From the NCBI GenBank assembly GCA_900113995.1, contig FORK01000002.1:1-64000 (forward strand): a stretch of 64,000 bases of DNA. The letters run 5' to 3'. The position numbers and the translations under genes were made by a program. The notes under the pieces were generated by a model. The model ran no database searches and had not been told where the DNA came from. It saw only the letters and a list, made by a program, of their open reading frames with translations. The first letter of the stretch is position 1. The number at the start of each line of letters is the position of its first letter. This stretch comes from Ruminococcaceae bacterium D5 (GTDB taxonomy: Bacteria > Bacillota > Clostridia > Oscillospirales > Ruminococcaceae). Shown piece by piece: positions 24,482-33,340 of this stretch.

Positions 24482-25961
24482 ATGAAGAAAGCCTTTGCCT
24501 GCCTCGTCGTCCTTCTGATTTTCTGCGCCTTCTCTCAGGACGTTCAGACCCCTAAGATTTTGGAAGCTGTGGCGGTCCCTGATCCGTCCGAACAGGGGCC
24601 AACCGCGTCAAATACCACATTTTCACCCATGCGAGAGCTCAATCCGCCGATTTCTGTTCCCCTGCCTAAACTATCTGAGCTATATGGGGTAAGAGGCGAA
24701 TTTAGAATATTCCCGATAGCTGTGCCGAGGGATACCGTTGGCGACTCAAATTTTGTAGATCTATCATGCGAAGATAGACTATTTTGGCTGGATAATGACC
24801 GCGCGATCTTTATAGAATTTGAAAATTTGTACTGTCTTGATTTGAAAGCCTCAGAGATGAAAACCCTTCTTATGACCGATTTAACCGGGCTTTGGAGTGA
24901 TTCGCATCCTGCGGAGAGATTCTTTTCAACGGCTGAGAACGGGAAAGCCGAATTCATGTCAGTCTTACCGCCTGGCATTTATTTTGAAGAAGACAAAAAA
25001 CATTTTATTGTCCCCACCTATATTCCACTTATTAAAACGATAGAGGAGGGGCGTATCCAGCTCTATACTTTTTCCTGCGAGGATCTTTCATTCAATAAAA
25101 CTTCTTTTAATCCAAGCCATCCGGAATACTTCAAATATAACGACAGATATGGCGGAAAGCCATTTGTGGAAGTATCACGAATATCCCCTAAAGGGAGTTT
25201 CTTTCATTGTTCGTATTACTTTGACAATATTAGAGATGCATATTATAATCATGATGAGCTGGCACTTCGAAACGAGCTGGCGCTTCAAATTATAAGCCTG
25301 CTGCATCCCGAAGAGCCCCCATTATCTTGAGATTAAAAAGAACTACGAATATCTCTTGGGGTTTGGCGCTTCACCTTCCGGAGAATATTATACCTTCGCC
25401 AACAACCACCTACATATCGACAGTAGAGGCGATCTGAACGCAGGAGGCGGCAACAGTATTGAAATTTTTGATCGCAAAGGAAAGTTTTACTCGGATTTTT
25501 GGTTGGAGGATATAAATAACTTCCAGTGGGAATCCGGATTTAATGTGTTTACATCCGAAATGGGAAAGGAGAAACATTTTTGGAAGGGCGAGGACCGCGT
25601 TCATATCAAGGATGAGGATAAATATTTCCATGCAAACGGAGTACCGGTTGAAGAAGCTGCGGACTATTTTCTCAGGCGCGACAATACCTCGGAATTTTTC
25701 CAGTTGATGTACCGTAACTCAGACGGAACCGAACGGATTATCGAAGAAAAGGTTGCCCCCGCGTCTGCTCGAATGCTGTATTTTAATCCTCCTCTCACCG
25801 CATGTGTTTGGGCAGAATCGCGTAGCAGTGTTGCCTTTCAGGCAATATTTGAGGAAACAGATGAGGCAACATATCCATATAATCAATATGTGCCTATGGA
25901 GTTAACAAGTATATATTCTCATCAATGGGAGATGCCGGAAGATTTGAATGTGATGCTATAA
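24482..25961 (+). pseudogene. Secreted protein of unknown function, interrupted by one frameshift
   Basis: Two adjacent frames (24482-25330 and about 25300-25961) join into one protein of about 492 residues if one C is removed from the five-C run at 25315-25319: PEE then continues PHYLEIKKNYEYLLGFG. The N-terminus MKKAFACLVVLLIFCAFS looks like a signal peptide, followed by a Pro/Ser/Thr-rich linker. The rest has many short beta-like segments with Trp, Asp and Gly, as in WDNDRAIF-type propeller repeats, but no family was recognised. It is AT-richer than its neighbours. The break may be a sequencing error in the C-run, a phase-variable switch or true decay. TATACTG at 24470-24476 may be its -10 box, but then the transcript start lies very close to the start codon. 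Confidence 0.7.
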
Positions 25962-25965
25962 GGGG

Positions 25966-26001
25966 CTTAAGGGCGTTGGGATGATCCCAACGCCCTTTAA
26001 G
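25966..26001 (+). terminator. Terminator after the secreted-protein gene
   Basis: A hairpin of about 15 base pairs with one bulged T (25966-25981 with 25985-26001) has a three-base TGA loop. It lies four bases after the stop codon. Confidence 0.75.
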
Positions 26002-26030
26002 ATTTACTTATCCTTCTCTGAGCAATTCGC

Positions 26031-26410
26031 CTGATCACCGGTCTGCTGATTTTCCGTGCCCGCCCGCAGTCCGTTCAAGGCCCGGAGAACTCAGAAGCTT
26101 TGGCGGTCTCCGCACCGCCTGAAACGGCGCCGGCACAGTCAGAGCCGGAAGCAAGGCCCAAGCCGAAGGCTGCTTCTGCCTCCCATGGAAGAATCGGCGG
26201 CCGGTAAAAAACTTTGTTGTCCCGACGGGCGCTGCGGCGGTGCATCCCTGTTCGTGCGGGGACTCTACCCCGATCAGCGGCGGCCCCAGTCTCCGTTTCA
26301 AAAATCCTGATAAAGAATATCCCGGGCATCATTTCAGCACCATATTGTCTGACGGAACTGTTTTATCGGATGAGAATTATTTATGGGGATATGCTTCACA
26401 AAGCTCTTGA
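26031..26410 (+). pseudogene. Decayed relative of the secreted protein
   Basis: One frame begins LITGLLIFRARPQSVQGPENSEALAVSAPPE, which resembles LLIFCAFSQDVQTPKILEAVAVPDPSE at the start of the gene upstream. It continues with a Pro/Glu/Ala-rich linker and stops at 26207-26209. In the next frame a tail appears, containing RFKNPDKEYPGHHFSTILSD and ending DENYLWGYASQSS before TGA at 26408. There is no start codon or ribosome-binding site, so this is a remnant with at least one frameshift. The likeness is judged by eye. Confidence 0.5.
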
Positions 26411-26435
26411 CAGAGCGGGAGGGTTCTGCTAAACT
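26407..26435 (+). promoter_or_regulatory. Promoter of infC-rpmI-rplT
   Basis: TTGACA (26407-26412) and TAAACT (26430-26435) are separated by 17 bases. The -35 box overlaps the end of the decayed gene upstream. Confidence 0.75.
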
Positions 26436-26439
26436 ATAT

Positions 26440-26580
26440 CAGTACAACAAAGCAGAACGCTTTCGTTCTCACCTGTGCGCGCATGAGCGCACATGGTCAA
26501 TAGGGTTTGCGCCGGCCGCAGGGCCGGACGGACCGGATTGATATTGGGTGTGGAAGGAAGAATTCTGCGCCCATTTTTTG
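26440..26580 (+). promoter_or_regulatory. L20-type leader with transcription attenuator
   Basis: The untranslated leader of about 165 bases between promoter and infC folds into several hairpins: GTGCGC-GCATGA-GCGCAC at about 26474-26491, GCCGGCC/GGGCCGG pairing near 26511-26526, and a last stem TGGGTGT/GCGCCCA (26545-26551 with 26567-26573) followed by six T. Low-GC Gram-positive infC operons carry an L20 leader at this place, in which ribosomal protein L20 favours the terminator and limits its own synthesis. Position, final terminator and downstream genes fit; the exact L20-binding fold was not verified. Confidence 0.7.
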
Positions 26581-26602
26581 TTAGGTATGGAGGTGCTTTG
26601 AC

Positions 26603-27124
26603 ATTAGCGTGAAGGAACTGCTCATCAACGAGGATATCAGGGACAAGGAGGTTCGGGTGATCGCGGCGGACGGAAGCCAGCTCGGCGTCATGGATACCCG
26701 TGAGGCACAGCGGCTTTCGATCGAGCAGAATCTCGATCTGGTGAAAATTGCCCCGCAGGCCACTCCGCCGGTTTGCCGGATCATGGATTACGGCAAGTAC
26801 CGCTTTGAACAGGCCAAACGGGAAAAAGAAGCCAAGAAAAACCAAAAGGTGATCGAAATCAAAGAGATCCGCCTTTCGCTGAACATCGATATCGGCGACC
26901 TGAACACCAAGGTCAAGCAGGCGACCAAGTTCCTTCAGGAGGGCAACAAGCTCAAGGTGTCGATCCGCTTCCGCGGACGCGAGATGGCCCATCCCGAGAT
27001 TGGGCATGAGGTCATGAAAAAATTCACCGAGGCGGTTGCCGAACATGGCGTTGTGGAAAAGCCGCCTAAGCTCGAAGGACGCCATATGCTGATGTTTATC
27101 GCAGCAAAACAACCTGCAAAGTAA
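26603..27124 (+). CDS. infC: Translation initiation factor IF-3
   Basis: The protein has about 173 residues. IF-3 binds the 30S subunit, checks initiator tRNA pairing and keeps subunits apart. Landmarks are LINEDIRDKEVRVI at the N-terminus, TPPVCRIMDYGKYRFEQ in the linker region, and RFRGREMAHPE near residue 130. ATT at 26603 is proposed as the start: GGAGGT (26589-26594) is eight bases away, the product then begins Ile-Ser as in Bacillus IF-3, and infC genes are known for non-AUG starts sensed by IF-3 itself. GTG at 26609 is the alternative, with poorer spacing. Confidence 0.95.
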   Translation: MSVKELLINEDIRDKEVRVIAADGSQLGVMDTREAQRLSIEQNLDLVKIAPQATPPVCRIMDYGKYRFEQAKREKEAKKNQKVIEIKEIRLSLNIDIGDLNTKVKQATKFLQEGNKLKVSIRFRGREMAHPEIGHEVMKKFTEAVAEHGVVEKPPKLEGRHMLMFIAAKQPAK

Positions 27125-27149
27125 TATTTTGATTTGGGAGGAACCATAA

Positions 27150-27347
27150 ATGCCGAAGATCAAAACCCATTCGGGCGCCAAAAAGCGCTTCAATCTGACC
27201 AAGAACGGGAAGGTCAAGCGCGCCCACGCCTTCAAGAGCCATATTCTGACCAAGAAGGACACCAAGCGCACCCGCAACCTGCGCAAGAATACCATGGCCG
27301 ACAAGACCAATGTCAAGGCCATCAAGCTGATGATCCCCTACAAATAA
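27150..27347 (+). CDS. rpmI: 50S ribosomal protein L35
   Basis: This is a 65-residue basic protein beginning [21 protein letters not shown], the invariant L35 start, with the [16 protein letters not shown] segment typical of the family. GGGAGG lies eight bases upstream of ATG. It is the second gene of the infC operon, 25 bases after infC. Confidence 0.98.
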   Translation: MPKIKTHSGAKKRFNLTKNGKVKRAHAFKSHILTKKDTKRTRNLRKNTMADKTNVKAIKLMIPYK

Positions 27348-27395
27348 GCTGTCCGAACGTCTAACCTGAAAACAAACCCAACGGAGGTATAAAAT

Positions 27396-27749
27396 ATGGC
27401 TCGTGTTAAGGGCGCTATGATGACCAGAAAGCGCAGAAAGAAAGTATTGAAGCTCGCCAAGGGCTATTTTGGAGCGAAGAGCAGACTGTTCCGCGTCGCC
27501 AAGGAAGCGGTCATGAAGTCCGGCCAGTATGCTTATATCGGCAGAAAGCAGAAGAAAAGAAACTTCCGTCAGCTGTGGATCACCCGCATCTCCGCCGGCT
27601 GCCGTGCCAACGGCGTGAATTACTCCACCTTCATGAACGGCCTGAAGAAGGCGGGCGTTGAGCTCAACCGCAAGATGCTCTCCGAGATCGCCATTGCCGA
27701 TCCTGCGGCGTTTACCGCGCTGGTCGAGCGCGCCAAGGCTGCTCTCTAA
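27396..27749 (+). CDS. rplT: 50S ribosomal protein L20
   Basis: The 117-residue protein starts [20 protein letters not shown] and contains [20 protein letters not shown] and [20 protein letters not shown], standard L20 segments. L20 is needed early in 50S assembly and represses this operon through the leader. It is the last gene before a terminator at 27758. Confidence 0.98.
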   Translation: MARVKGAMMTRKRRKKVLKLAKGYFGAKSRLFRVAKEAVMKSGQYAYIGRKQKKRNFRQLWITRISAGCRANGVNYSTFMNGLKKAGVELNRKMLSEIAIADPAAFTALVERAKAAL

Positions 27750-27757
27750 ACCATCAA

Positions 27758-27792
27758 AAACGTCCGGCTGATCTTCAGACCGGACGTTTGTG
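27758..27792 (+). terminator. Terminator of the infC-rpmI-rplT operon
   Basis: A 14-bp stem with one bulged A (27758-27771 with 27775-27789) lies nine bases after the rplT stop. The T-run is short (TTTGT). Confidence 0.75.
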
Positions 27793-27824
27793 CTAATCGG
27801 ATATCGGCCAAAAGCGGAGGAACC

Positions 27825-28637
27825 ATGCGGCAGATTACCTCAAAAGATAACCCGAAAATCAAGGAATATGTCCGGCTCTGCGGCTCCAGAAAGAGCCGGA
27901 CAGAGAGCGAATGCTTCGTGCTTGAGGGAATGCGGCTGGTCTGTGACGCGCATAAGAGCGGCGTGCGGATCGGCCTGCTTCTCGTGACGGAAGAAGGGAT
28001 GACCCGCCTTGGGGAGCGATTTGCGGCGCTGTCGGACGCGGCCGGAGAGACAGTTCTGATCGACCGCAGGATGGCGGGACAGATCGCGCAGACCGAGACG
28101 CCGCAGGGGGTCTTTGCGGTCTGCGAAGGGGCGCTTTGGCGCGGGGAACCCTCCTCCCCGCCCGCGCTGGGGCAGGGCGCGCTGCTGCTCTGCTCTCTGC
28201 AGGACCCGGGCAACGTCGGCACCATCATCCGTTCAGCCGAGGCCTTCGGCCTGTCGGCGGTGCTGATGAGCGCGGACTGTCCCGACCCCGCCTCCCCCAA
28301 GGTTCTGCGGGCCTCGATGGGGGCGGCGATGCGGCTTCCGCTTTACCGCTGCCCCGACCCCGCCGAAACGGTCAGGAGGCTGCGCGGGGCAAAGATTCCG
28401 GTCTTTGCCGCCGCACTGGGCGAACGGAGCGTCCCGGTCGGAGAGGTTTCTCTGCAAGGCGCAGTGGTTGCTGTCGGCAACGAGGGCGCCGGGCTTTCGG
28501 AGGAATTCTGCGCCCTCTGTGACAGGCGTGTGATTCTGCCGATCGCACCGGGAAGCGAATCTCTGAACGCCGCGATGGCGGCTTCCATCTTTGCGTGGGA
28601 GCTTTCCCGCGCCGCGAGAGGGGAGGAGAACCGGTGA
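27825..28637 (+). CDS. TrmH/SpoU-family RNA 2'-O-methyltransferase
   Basis: The 270-residue protein has an N-terminal substrate-binding domain beginning ITSKDNPKIKEYVRL and a C-terminal SPOUT knot. Motif 1 is LQDPGNVGTIIRSAEAFGLSAVL, motif 2 is VAVGNEGAGLSEEFC and motif 3 is LPIAPGSESLNAAMAASIFAWEL. It methylates ribose in rRNA or tRNA using S-adenosylmethionine; the target base cannot be assigned. It overlaps dprA by four bases (GTGA). Confidence 0.9.
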   Translation: MRQITSKDNPKIKEYVRLCGSRKSRTESECFVLEGMRLVCDAHKSGVRIGLLLVTEEGMTRLGERFAALSDAAGETVLIDRRMAGQIAQTETPQGVFAVCEGALWRGEPSSPPALGQGALLLCSLQDPGNVGTIIRSAEAFGLSAVLMSADCPDPASPKVLRASMGAAMRLPLYRCPDPAETVRRLRGAKIPVFAAALGERSVPVGEVSLQGAVVAVGNEGAGLSEEFCALCDRRVILPIAPGSESLNAAMAASIFAWELSRAARGEENR

Positions 28638-29881
28638 ATTCGCGTCATCAAAGGGATCAGGCCGCCCGATGGATGCTGCTTCAGCAGCTCTTCGGGATCG
28701 GAACCCACCGTGCGCACCTGATCTGCGAGCGGTACGGGGATGCCGCGGAGGTCTTTTCGCTCACCCGCGGGCGGCTGGAAGCGGATGCGTTTTTCTCCCC
28801 GGAGGAACGCGGGCGGCTCCTTTCTCCCGATTTTTCTCAGGCGGAGGCGGAAGTGCTGCTGGCCGAACGCTTCGGCGCGGTGCTGCTGACTCCCGACTCC
28901 CCGGAATATCCCGAGAGTCTGCGCAATATCCATTCGATGCCGATGGTTCTTTATGCAGTGGGAGATCTTTCTCTCTTAAACGGGCATTATCCCATCGCCA
29001 TGGTCGGCAGCCGCAGTCCAAATGAATACGGACGGGCCGCGGCGAAGAAACTAGCCGGTGAGGTTGCCGCGCTCGGCGGGGTGGTGGTCAGCGGGCTGGC
29101 CATCGGCACCGACGCCCTCTGCCATACGGCCGCGCTCGAAGCAAACGGGAAAACGATTGCTTTTTTGGCGGCGGGACTCGATTTCGATTATCCCCGCACG
29201 AACCGCATGCTGCGGAAATTGATTGAGCGGTTCGGGCTGGTGCTCACCGAATATCCCTTCGGTTCTCCGGCGCTTGGAGCGCATTTTCCGGTGCGCAACC
29301 GCCTGATCGCGGGCCTTTCGATGGCGACGGTGGTGATTCAGTGCCGGGTACACAGCGGAACCATGCTCACTGCCGGTCACGCGCTGAGTCAGGGGCGCGA
29401 TCTCTTTGCGGTGCCGGACAGCATCTTTTCCGCGATGGACGGCGCCAACAGCCTGCTGGCGCAGGGCGCGGAGCCCGCGCTTTCCGGTGAGCAGATTCTG
29501 CTGCGCTATCCCGAGATTTACGGCTACCCGCTCGAAGCGCCGAATCCCCCCGCTTCGTCCCCGGCACCGCCCGCCACGCAGAAAGCCGCCTCCGCCTCCC
29601 GGCGGGAAGAGGCGGTGCCCGCGCCCGGGCAGTCCGCCACGCAGAAAGCTGCCTCCGCCTCCCGGCGGGAAGAGGCGGTGCCCGTGCCGCCCGCGTATCT
29701 TTCGGGCGAACAGGCAAAGGTGTATGCCGCCCTTGCCGCAGGGTCCCAACCGGTCGACCTGCTCTGTGAGCGATGCGAGCTGGCGGCGGGAGCTCTCCTT
29801 GCGATTCTGACCCAGCTCGAGCTGTTCGGGCTGGTCCGTTTACTCCCCGGCCGTATGGTGGAAATCGTCCGGCGGTCATGA
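28634..29881 (+). CDS. dprA: DNA-processing protein DprA
   Basis: This 415-residue protein binds single-stranded DNA and loads RecA during natural transformation. An N-terminal helical domain (LLQQLFGIGTHRAHLI) precedes the Rossmann-like core, with VGSRSPNEYGRAAAKKL, VVVSGLAIGTDALCH and HSGTMLTAGHALSQGRDLFAVP. A C-terminal winged helix ends the protein. GTG at 28634 is chosen because GGAGGAG lies six bases before it. Between core and winged helix is a Pro/Ala/Ser-rich linker with a 63-bp in-frame tandem repeat. No other competence genes are in the window. Confidence 0.93.
   Translation: MNSRHQRDQAARWMLLQQLFGIGTHRAHLICERYGDAAEVFSLTRGRLEADAFFSPEERGRLLSPDFSQAEAEVLLAERFGAVLLTPDSPEYPESLRNIHSMPMVLYAVGDLSLLNGHYPIAMVGSRSPNEYGRAAAKKLAGEVAALGGVVVSGLAIGTDALCHTAALEANGKTIAFLAAGLDFDYPRTNRMLRKLIERFGLVLTEYPFGSPALGAHFPVRNRLIAGLSMATVVIQCRVHSGTMLTAGHALSQGRDLFAVPDSIFSAMDGANSLLAQGAEPALSGEQILLRYPEIYGYPLEAPNPPASSPAPPATQKAASASRREEAVPAPGQSATQKAASASRREEAVPVPPAYLSGEQAKVYAALAAGSQPVDLLCERCELAAGALLAILTQLELFGLVRLLPGRMVEIVRRS
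29573..29688 (+). repeat. 63-bp in-frame tandem repeat in the dprA linker
   Basis: Units starting at 29573 and 29636 share GCCACGCAGAAAGC, then GCCTCCGCCTCCCGGCGGG and AAGAGGCGGTGCCCG, with a single base change over about 50 bases. They encode ATQKAASASRREEAVP twice. The near identity points to a recent duplication. Confidence 0.88.
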
Positions 29882-29914
29882 TATTTTTTGGAAAGTTGAA
29901 CAGGTGAATTGCTT

Positions 29915-32020
29915 ATGTCGAAACTAGTCATCGTGGAGTCCCCCGCCAAGGCGAAGACCATCCAGAAGTATCTGGGGAAGAATTATTCGGTCATCGCCTC
30001 GATGGGGCATATCCGCGACCTGCCCAAGTCGAAGTTCGGCGTGGACGTCGAACACGGCTTTGTTCCCCAATATCAGGAGATCAAGGGGAAAGAGGAGCTG
30101 ATTTCCGAGCTAAAGTCGGCGGCCAGGAAGGCTGACACCGTCTACCTCGCGACCGACCCGGACCGCGAGGGAGAAGCGATTTCCTGGCATCTGGCCCAGA
30201 TGCTCGGCCTCGCTCTGGATCAGCCCAACCGCGTGACCTTCAACGAGATCACCAAGAGCGGAATCAAGAGCGGAATGGACACCCCGCGTGCGATTGACCT
30301 TGATCTCGTCAATGCCCAGCAGACCCGCCGCCTTTTTGACCGGATTGTGGGATACAAACTCTCTCCCTTTCTTTGGAAGAAGGTGCGCCGGGGCCTTTCC
30401 GCCGGACGGGTGCAGTCGGTTGCCGTGCGGCTGATTGTCGACCGGGAGGAGCAGATCAGAGCGTTTGTCCCGGAGGAATACTGGACGGTTGACGCCAAGC
30501 TTCAGACCGGATCTCCCAAAAAGGTCTTTGATGTGCGTCTTGCCCTGAAAAACGGAGAAAAAATCGACCTCAGGAACAAGGCACAGGCGGACGAGGTGCT
30601 GGAATCGGTTCGCGGGACAGAATGGACTGTGGCGAATGTCAAGAAGAGCATCCGCCGCCGTTCTCCCGCGCCGCCCTTTATCACCTCCACCCTCCAGCAG
30701 GAAGCCTCGCGCAAGCTCGGCTTTCAGGCGCGGCGGACGATGAAGATCGCCCAGGAGCTTTATGAGGGTATCGAGCTTGAAGGACAAGGCGCAGTCGGTC
30801 TGATCACCTACATGAGAACCGACTCGCTGCGCATTTCGGATGAGGCCGCCGCCGAGGCGGAGGAACTGATCCGTTCGAACTATTCGAAGGACTACCTTCC
30901 CCCGTCCCGCCGGGTTTATAAATCCCGCTCGGGCGCGCAGGACGCCCATGAGGCGATCCGGCCCACCATGCCCAGGCTCACTCCCGAGGAGGCGAGGGGC
31001 AGCCTGACCGCCGAGCAGTATAAGCTCTATAAGCTGATCTGGTCGCGGTTCATCGCCAGTCAGATGGCCAATGCCCTGCTCGACACGATGTCGGTCGATA
31101 TCTCTGCCGGAGGATATACCTTCCGCGCGTCGGGCTACCACGTCAAGTTTGACGGCTTCACCGTCCTCTATGAGGAAAGCCGGGATGAGGAGGGGGAGAA
31201 ATCCACCGCCCTGCCGCCGCTTGAGGCCGGACAGAAGCTTGATCTCGCCAAGGTTGAGGGCAACCAGCACTTTACCCAGCCGCCCGCCCGTTACACCGAG
31301 GCTTCGTTGATCAAATCGCTTGAGGAAAATGGCATCGGACGTCCGTCAACCTATGCGCCGACCATTTCGACCATTCTCGACCGCGGCTATGTCGAGCGGA
31401 ATCAGAAGCAGCTGGTTCCCACCCCTTTGGGAGAGACGGTCAACAAGCTGCTCAAGGACCAGTTCAAGAAGATTGTCGATGTAAAATTCACCGCCGGAAT
31501 GGAGCACGAGCTCGATCAGGTCGAGGCGGGGCAGACCAATTGGGTCCAGATGGTCGGCAGCTTCTACGACGATTTTATGAAGGCCCTCGAAACAGCCGAA
31601 AAGGAAATGGAGGGGGTCCGGGTCAAGGTTCCCGACGAGGAGACCGATATTGTCTGCGAGCTCTGCGGACGCAAGATGGTGATTAAGTCCGGCCGCTTTG
31701 GAAAGTTTCTGGCCTGCCCCGGTTACCCCGAATGCAAAAACACCAAGAAGATTGTGCAGGAGACCGGCGGTATCTGCCCGGTCTGCGGCGGCAAGGTGGT
31801 CACGAAAAAATCCAAGAAGGGGCGCAGCTTCTACGGCTGCGACCACTATCCCAACTGCACCTTCGTGACATGGGATAAGCCGCTGACCGAGATCTGCCCC
31901 AAGTGCGGCTCTACCCTTTTTAAGAAGGCGGGACGCTCAGGCGTCATCCATTGCCTGAAGGAAGGCTGCGGCTATGAGCGGGCCGCGGAGCCAAAAAATC
32001 AGAAGGAAGACGGGGAATGA
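29915..32020 (+). CDS. topA: DNA topoisomerase I
   Basis: This 701-residue type IA topoisomerase relaxes negative supercoils. The TOPRIM domain begins KLVIVESPAKAKTI and holds ATDPDREGEAISWH. The active-site tyrosine is in GLITYMRTDSLRIS near residue 297. Three C-terminal zinc ribbons follow: CELCG...CPGYPEC, CPVCG...CDHYPNC and CPKCG...CLKEGC. ATG at 29915 is preferred over upstream TTG because AGGTG stands nine bases ahead and the product matches the family start. It follows dprA, a common order in Firmicutes, and overlaps trmFO by four bases. Confidence 0.97.
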   Translation: MSKLVIVESPAKAKTIQKYLGKNYSVIASMGHIRDLPKSKFGVDVEHGFVPQYQEIKGKEELISELKSAARKADTVYLATDPDREGEAISWHLAQMLGLALDQPNRVTFNEITKSGIKSGMDTPRAIDLDLVNAQQTRRLFDRIVGYKLSPFLWKKVRRGLSAGRVQSVAVRLIVDREEQIRAFVPEEYWTVDAKLQTGSPKKVFDVRLALKNGEKIDLRNKAQADEVLESVRGTEWTVANVKKSIRRRSPAPPFITSTLQQEASRKLGFQARRTMKIAQELYEGIELEGQGAVGLITYMRTDSLRISDEAAAEAEELIRSNYSKDYLPPSRRVYKSRSGAQDAHEAIRPTMPRLTPEEARGSLTAEQYKLYKLIWSRFIASQMANALLDTMSVDISAGGYTFRASGYHVKFDGFTVLYEESRDEEGEKSTALPPLEAGQKLDLAKVEGNQHFTQPPARYTEASLIKSLEENGIGRPSTYAPTISTILDRGYVERNQKQLVPTPLGETVNKLLKDQFKKIVDVKFTAGMEHELDQVEAGQTNWVQMVGSFYDDFMKALETAEKEMEGVRVKVPDEETDIVCELCGRKMVIKSGRFGKFLACPGYPECKNTKKIVQETGGICPVCGGKVVTKKSKKGRSFYGCDHYPNCTFVTWDKPLTEICPKCGSTLFKKAGRSGVIHCLKEGCGYERAAEPKNQKEDGE

Positions 32021-33339
32021 GAGCGGCGGTGATCGGCGCCGGCCTTGCCGGATGCGAGGCCGCGTGGGCGCTGGCCGAACGGGGCGTTTCGGTCACGCTG
32101 CATGAAATGAAGCCGCAGAAATATTCCCCGGCGCACAAAAAGCCCGGATTTGCAGAGCTGGTCTGCTCCAATTCGCTCAAGGCGGACCGTCTCGGCTCGG
32201 CGGCGGGCCTTTTGAAAGCGGAGATGGAGGCGATGGGCTCGCTGATCATCCGTATCGCACGGGAATGCGCCGTTCCGGCGGGCGGGGCGCTCGCCGTCGA
32301 TCGGGACGAATTTTCCGAACGGATTACCAAGGCGGTCCTCGCGCACCCCGGGATTACAGTGGAATATGGCGAGTGTGTCGAAATCCCCGCCGAGGGGCCG
32401 GTCGTTGTCGCCACCGGGCCGCTGACCTCCGACGCGCTCTGCGCCGAGATCACCCGGCTGACCGGGACCGAGCGCCTGAGTTTTTATGACGCCGCCGCGC
32501 CGATCGTCACCTTCGAGTCGGTGGACATGCAGAAGGCCTTCTTCGCCGCCCGTTACGGCCGCGGGGAGGACGACTATATCAACTGTCCGATGAACCGGGA
32601 GCAGTATGAGGCGTTTCACGAGGCGCTGGCCGGCGCCGAGCGTGTTCCGCTGCACGACTTTGAGAAGCTCACCGTCTATGAGGGGTGTATGCCGGTCGAG
32701 GTGCTGGCTGCCAGAGGGAAGGACGCGATCCGCTACGGCCCCTTAAAGCCGGTTGGCCTCACCGACCCGGCCACCGGACGCCGCCCCTGGGCGGTGGTGC
32801 AGCTTCGGGCCGAAAACCGCGAGGGGACCCTTTATAACCTTGTGGGATTCCAGACCAATCTCAGGTTTGGGGAACAGAAGCGGGTCTTTTCGATGATTCC
32901 GGGGCTGGAACATGCCATCTTTGCCCGCTATGGGGTGATGCACCGCAACACCTTCCTCGATTCGCCGCGGCTTCTCGATGAGAGGATGCGTCTGCGCGCC
33001 CTGCCGCGCGTCCGCTTTTCCGGGCAGATCACCGGGGTGGAGGGCTACATTGAATCGGCGATGAGCGGCATCTACGCCGGAATTGACCTCGCCCGTGAGC
33101 TGAAGGGAGAGGCTCCGCTTGTTCTGCCGCCCGTCACCATGAGCGGCGCGCTGCTGCGGTATGTCTGTGATTCCAGCGTCAGAGACTTTCAGCCGATGGG
33201 CTGCAATATGGGGATTCTGCCCCCGCTGGAGGAGAAAATCCGCGATAAGCAGGCGCGTTATCTGGCGCTTGCCGAGCGTTCCATGAAGGCGATGGAGGCG
33301 CTGCCGCTTTCACCCATTTTAGATCCGGGAGGGAACTGA
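32017..33339 (+). CDS. trmFO: Methylenetetrahydrofolate-tRNA-(uracil-5-)-methyltransferase TrmFO
   Basis: The 440-residue flavoprotein starts with the FAD-binding AAVIGAGLAGCEAAWALAERG. It has the family segments ELVCSNSLKADRLGSAAGLLK, YINCPMNREQYEAF and NLVGFQTNLRFGEQKRVF, and ends with SGALLRYVCDSS...FQPMGCNMGILP. It makes 5-methyluridine at position 54 of tRNA, with methylenetetrahydrofolate as carbon donor, the system used by many Gram-positives in place of TrmA. It is coupled to topA (ATGA). Confidence 0.97.
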   Translation: MRAAVIGAGLAGCEAAWALAERGVSVTLHEMKPQKYSPAHKKPGFAELVCSNSLKADRLGSAAGLLKAEMEAMGSLIIRIARECAVPAGGALAVDRDEFSERITKAVLAHPGITVEYGECVEIPAEGPVVVATGPLTSDALCAEITRLTGTERLSFYDAAAPIVTFESVDMQKAFFAARYGRGEDDYINCPMNREQYEAFHEALAGAERVPLHDFEKLTVYEGCMPVEVLAARGKDAIRYGPLKPVGLTDPATGRRPWAVVQLRAENREGTLYNLVGFQTNLRFGEQKRVFSMIPGLEHAIFARYGVMHRNTFLDSPRLLDERMRLRALPRVRFSGQITGVEGYIESAMSGIYAGIDLARELKGEAPLVLPPVTMSGALLRYVCDSSVRDFQPMGCNMGILPPLEEKIRDKQARYLALAERSMKAMEALPLSPILDPGGN

Positions 33340-33340
33340 T

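Noticed and set aside
25356-25961. Independent gene starting at TTG 25356
   Set aside because: Removal of one C joins it in frame to the preceding gene, giving one continuous exported protein; there is no ribosome-binding site at the TTG.
19664-29688. CRISPR array suggested by tandem repeats in addA and dprA
   Set aside because: There are only two or three units with no spacers, in frame inside protein linkers, and no cas genes are present.
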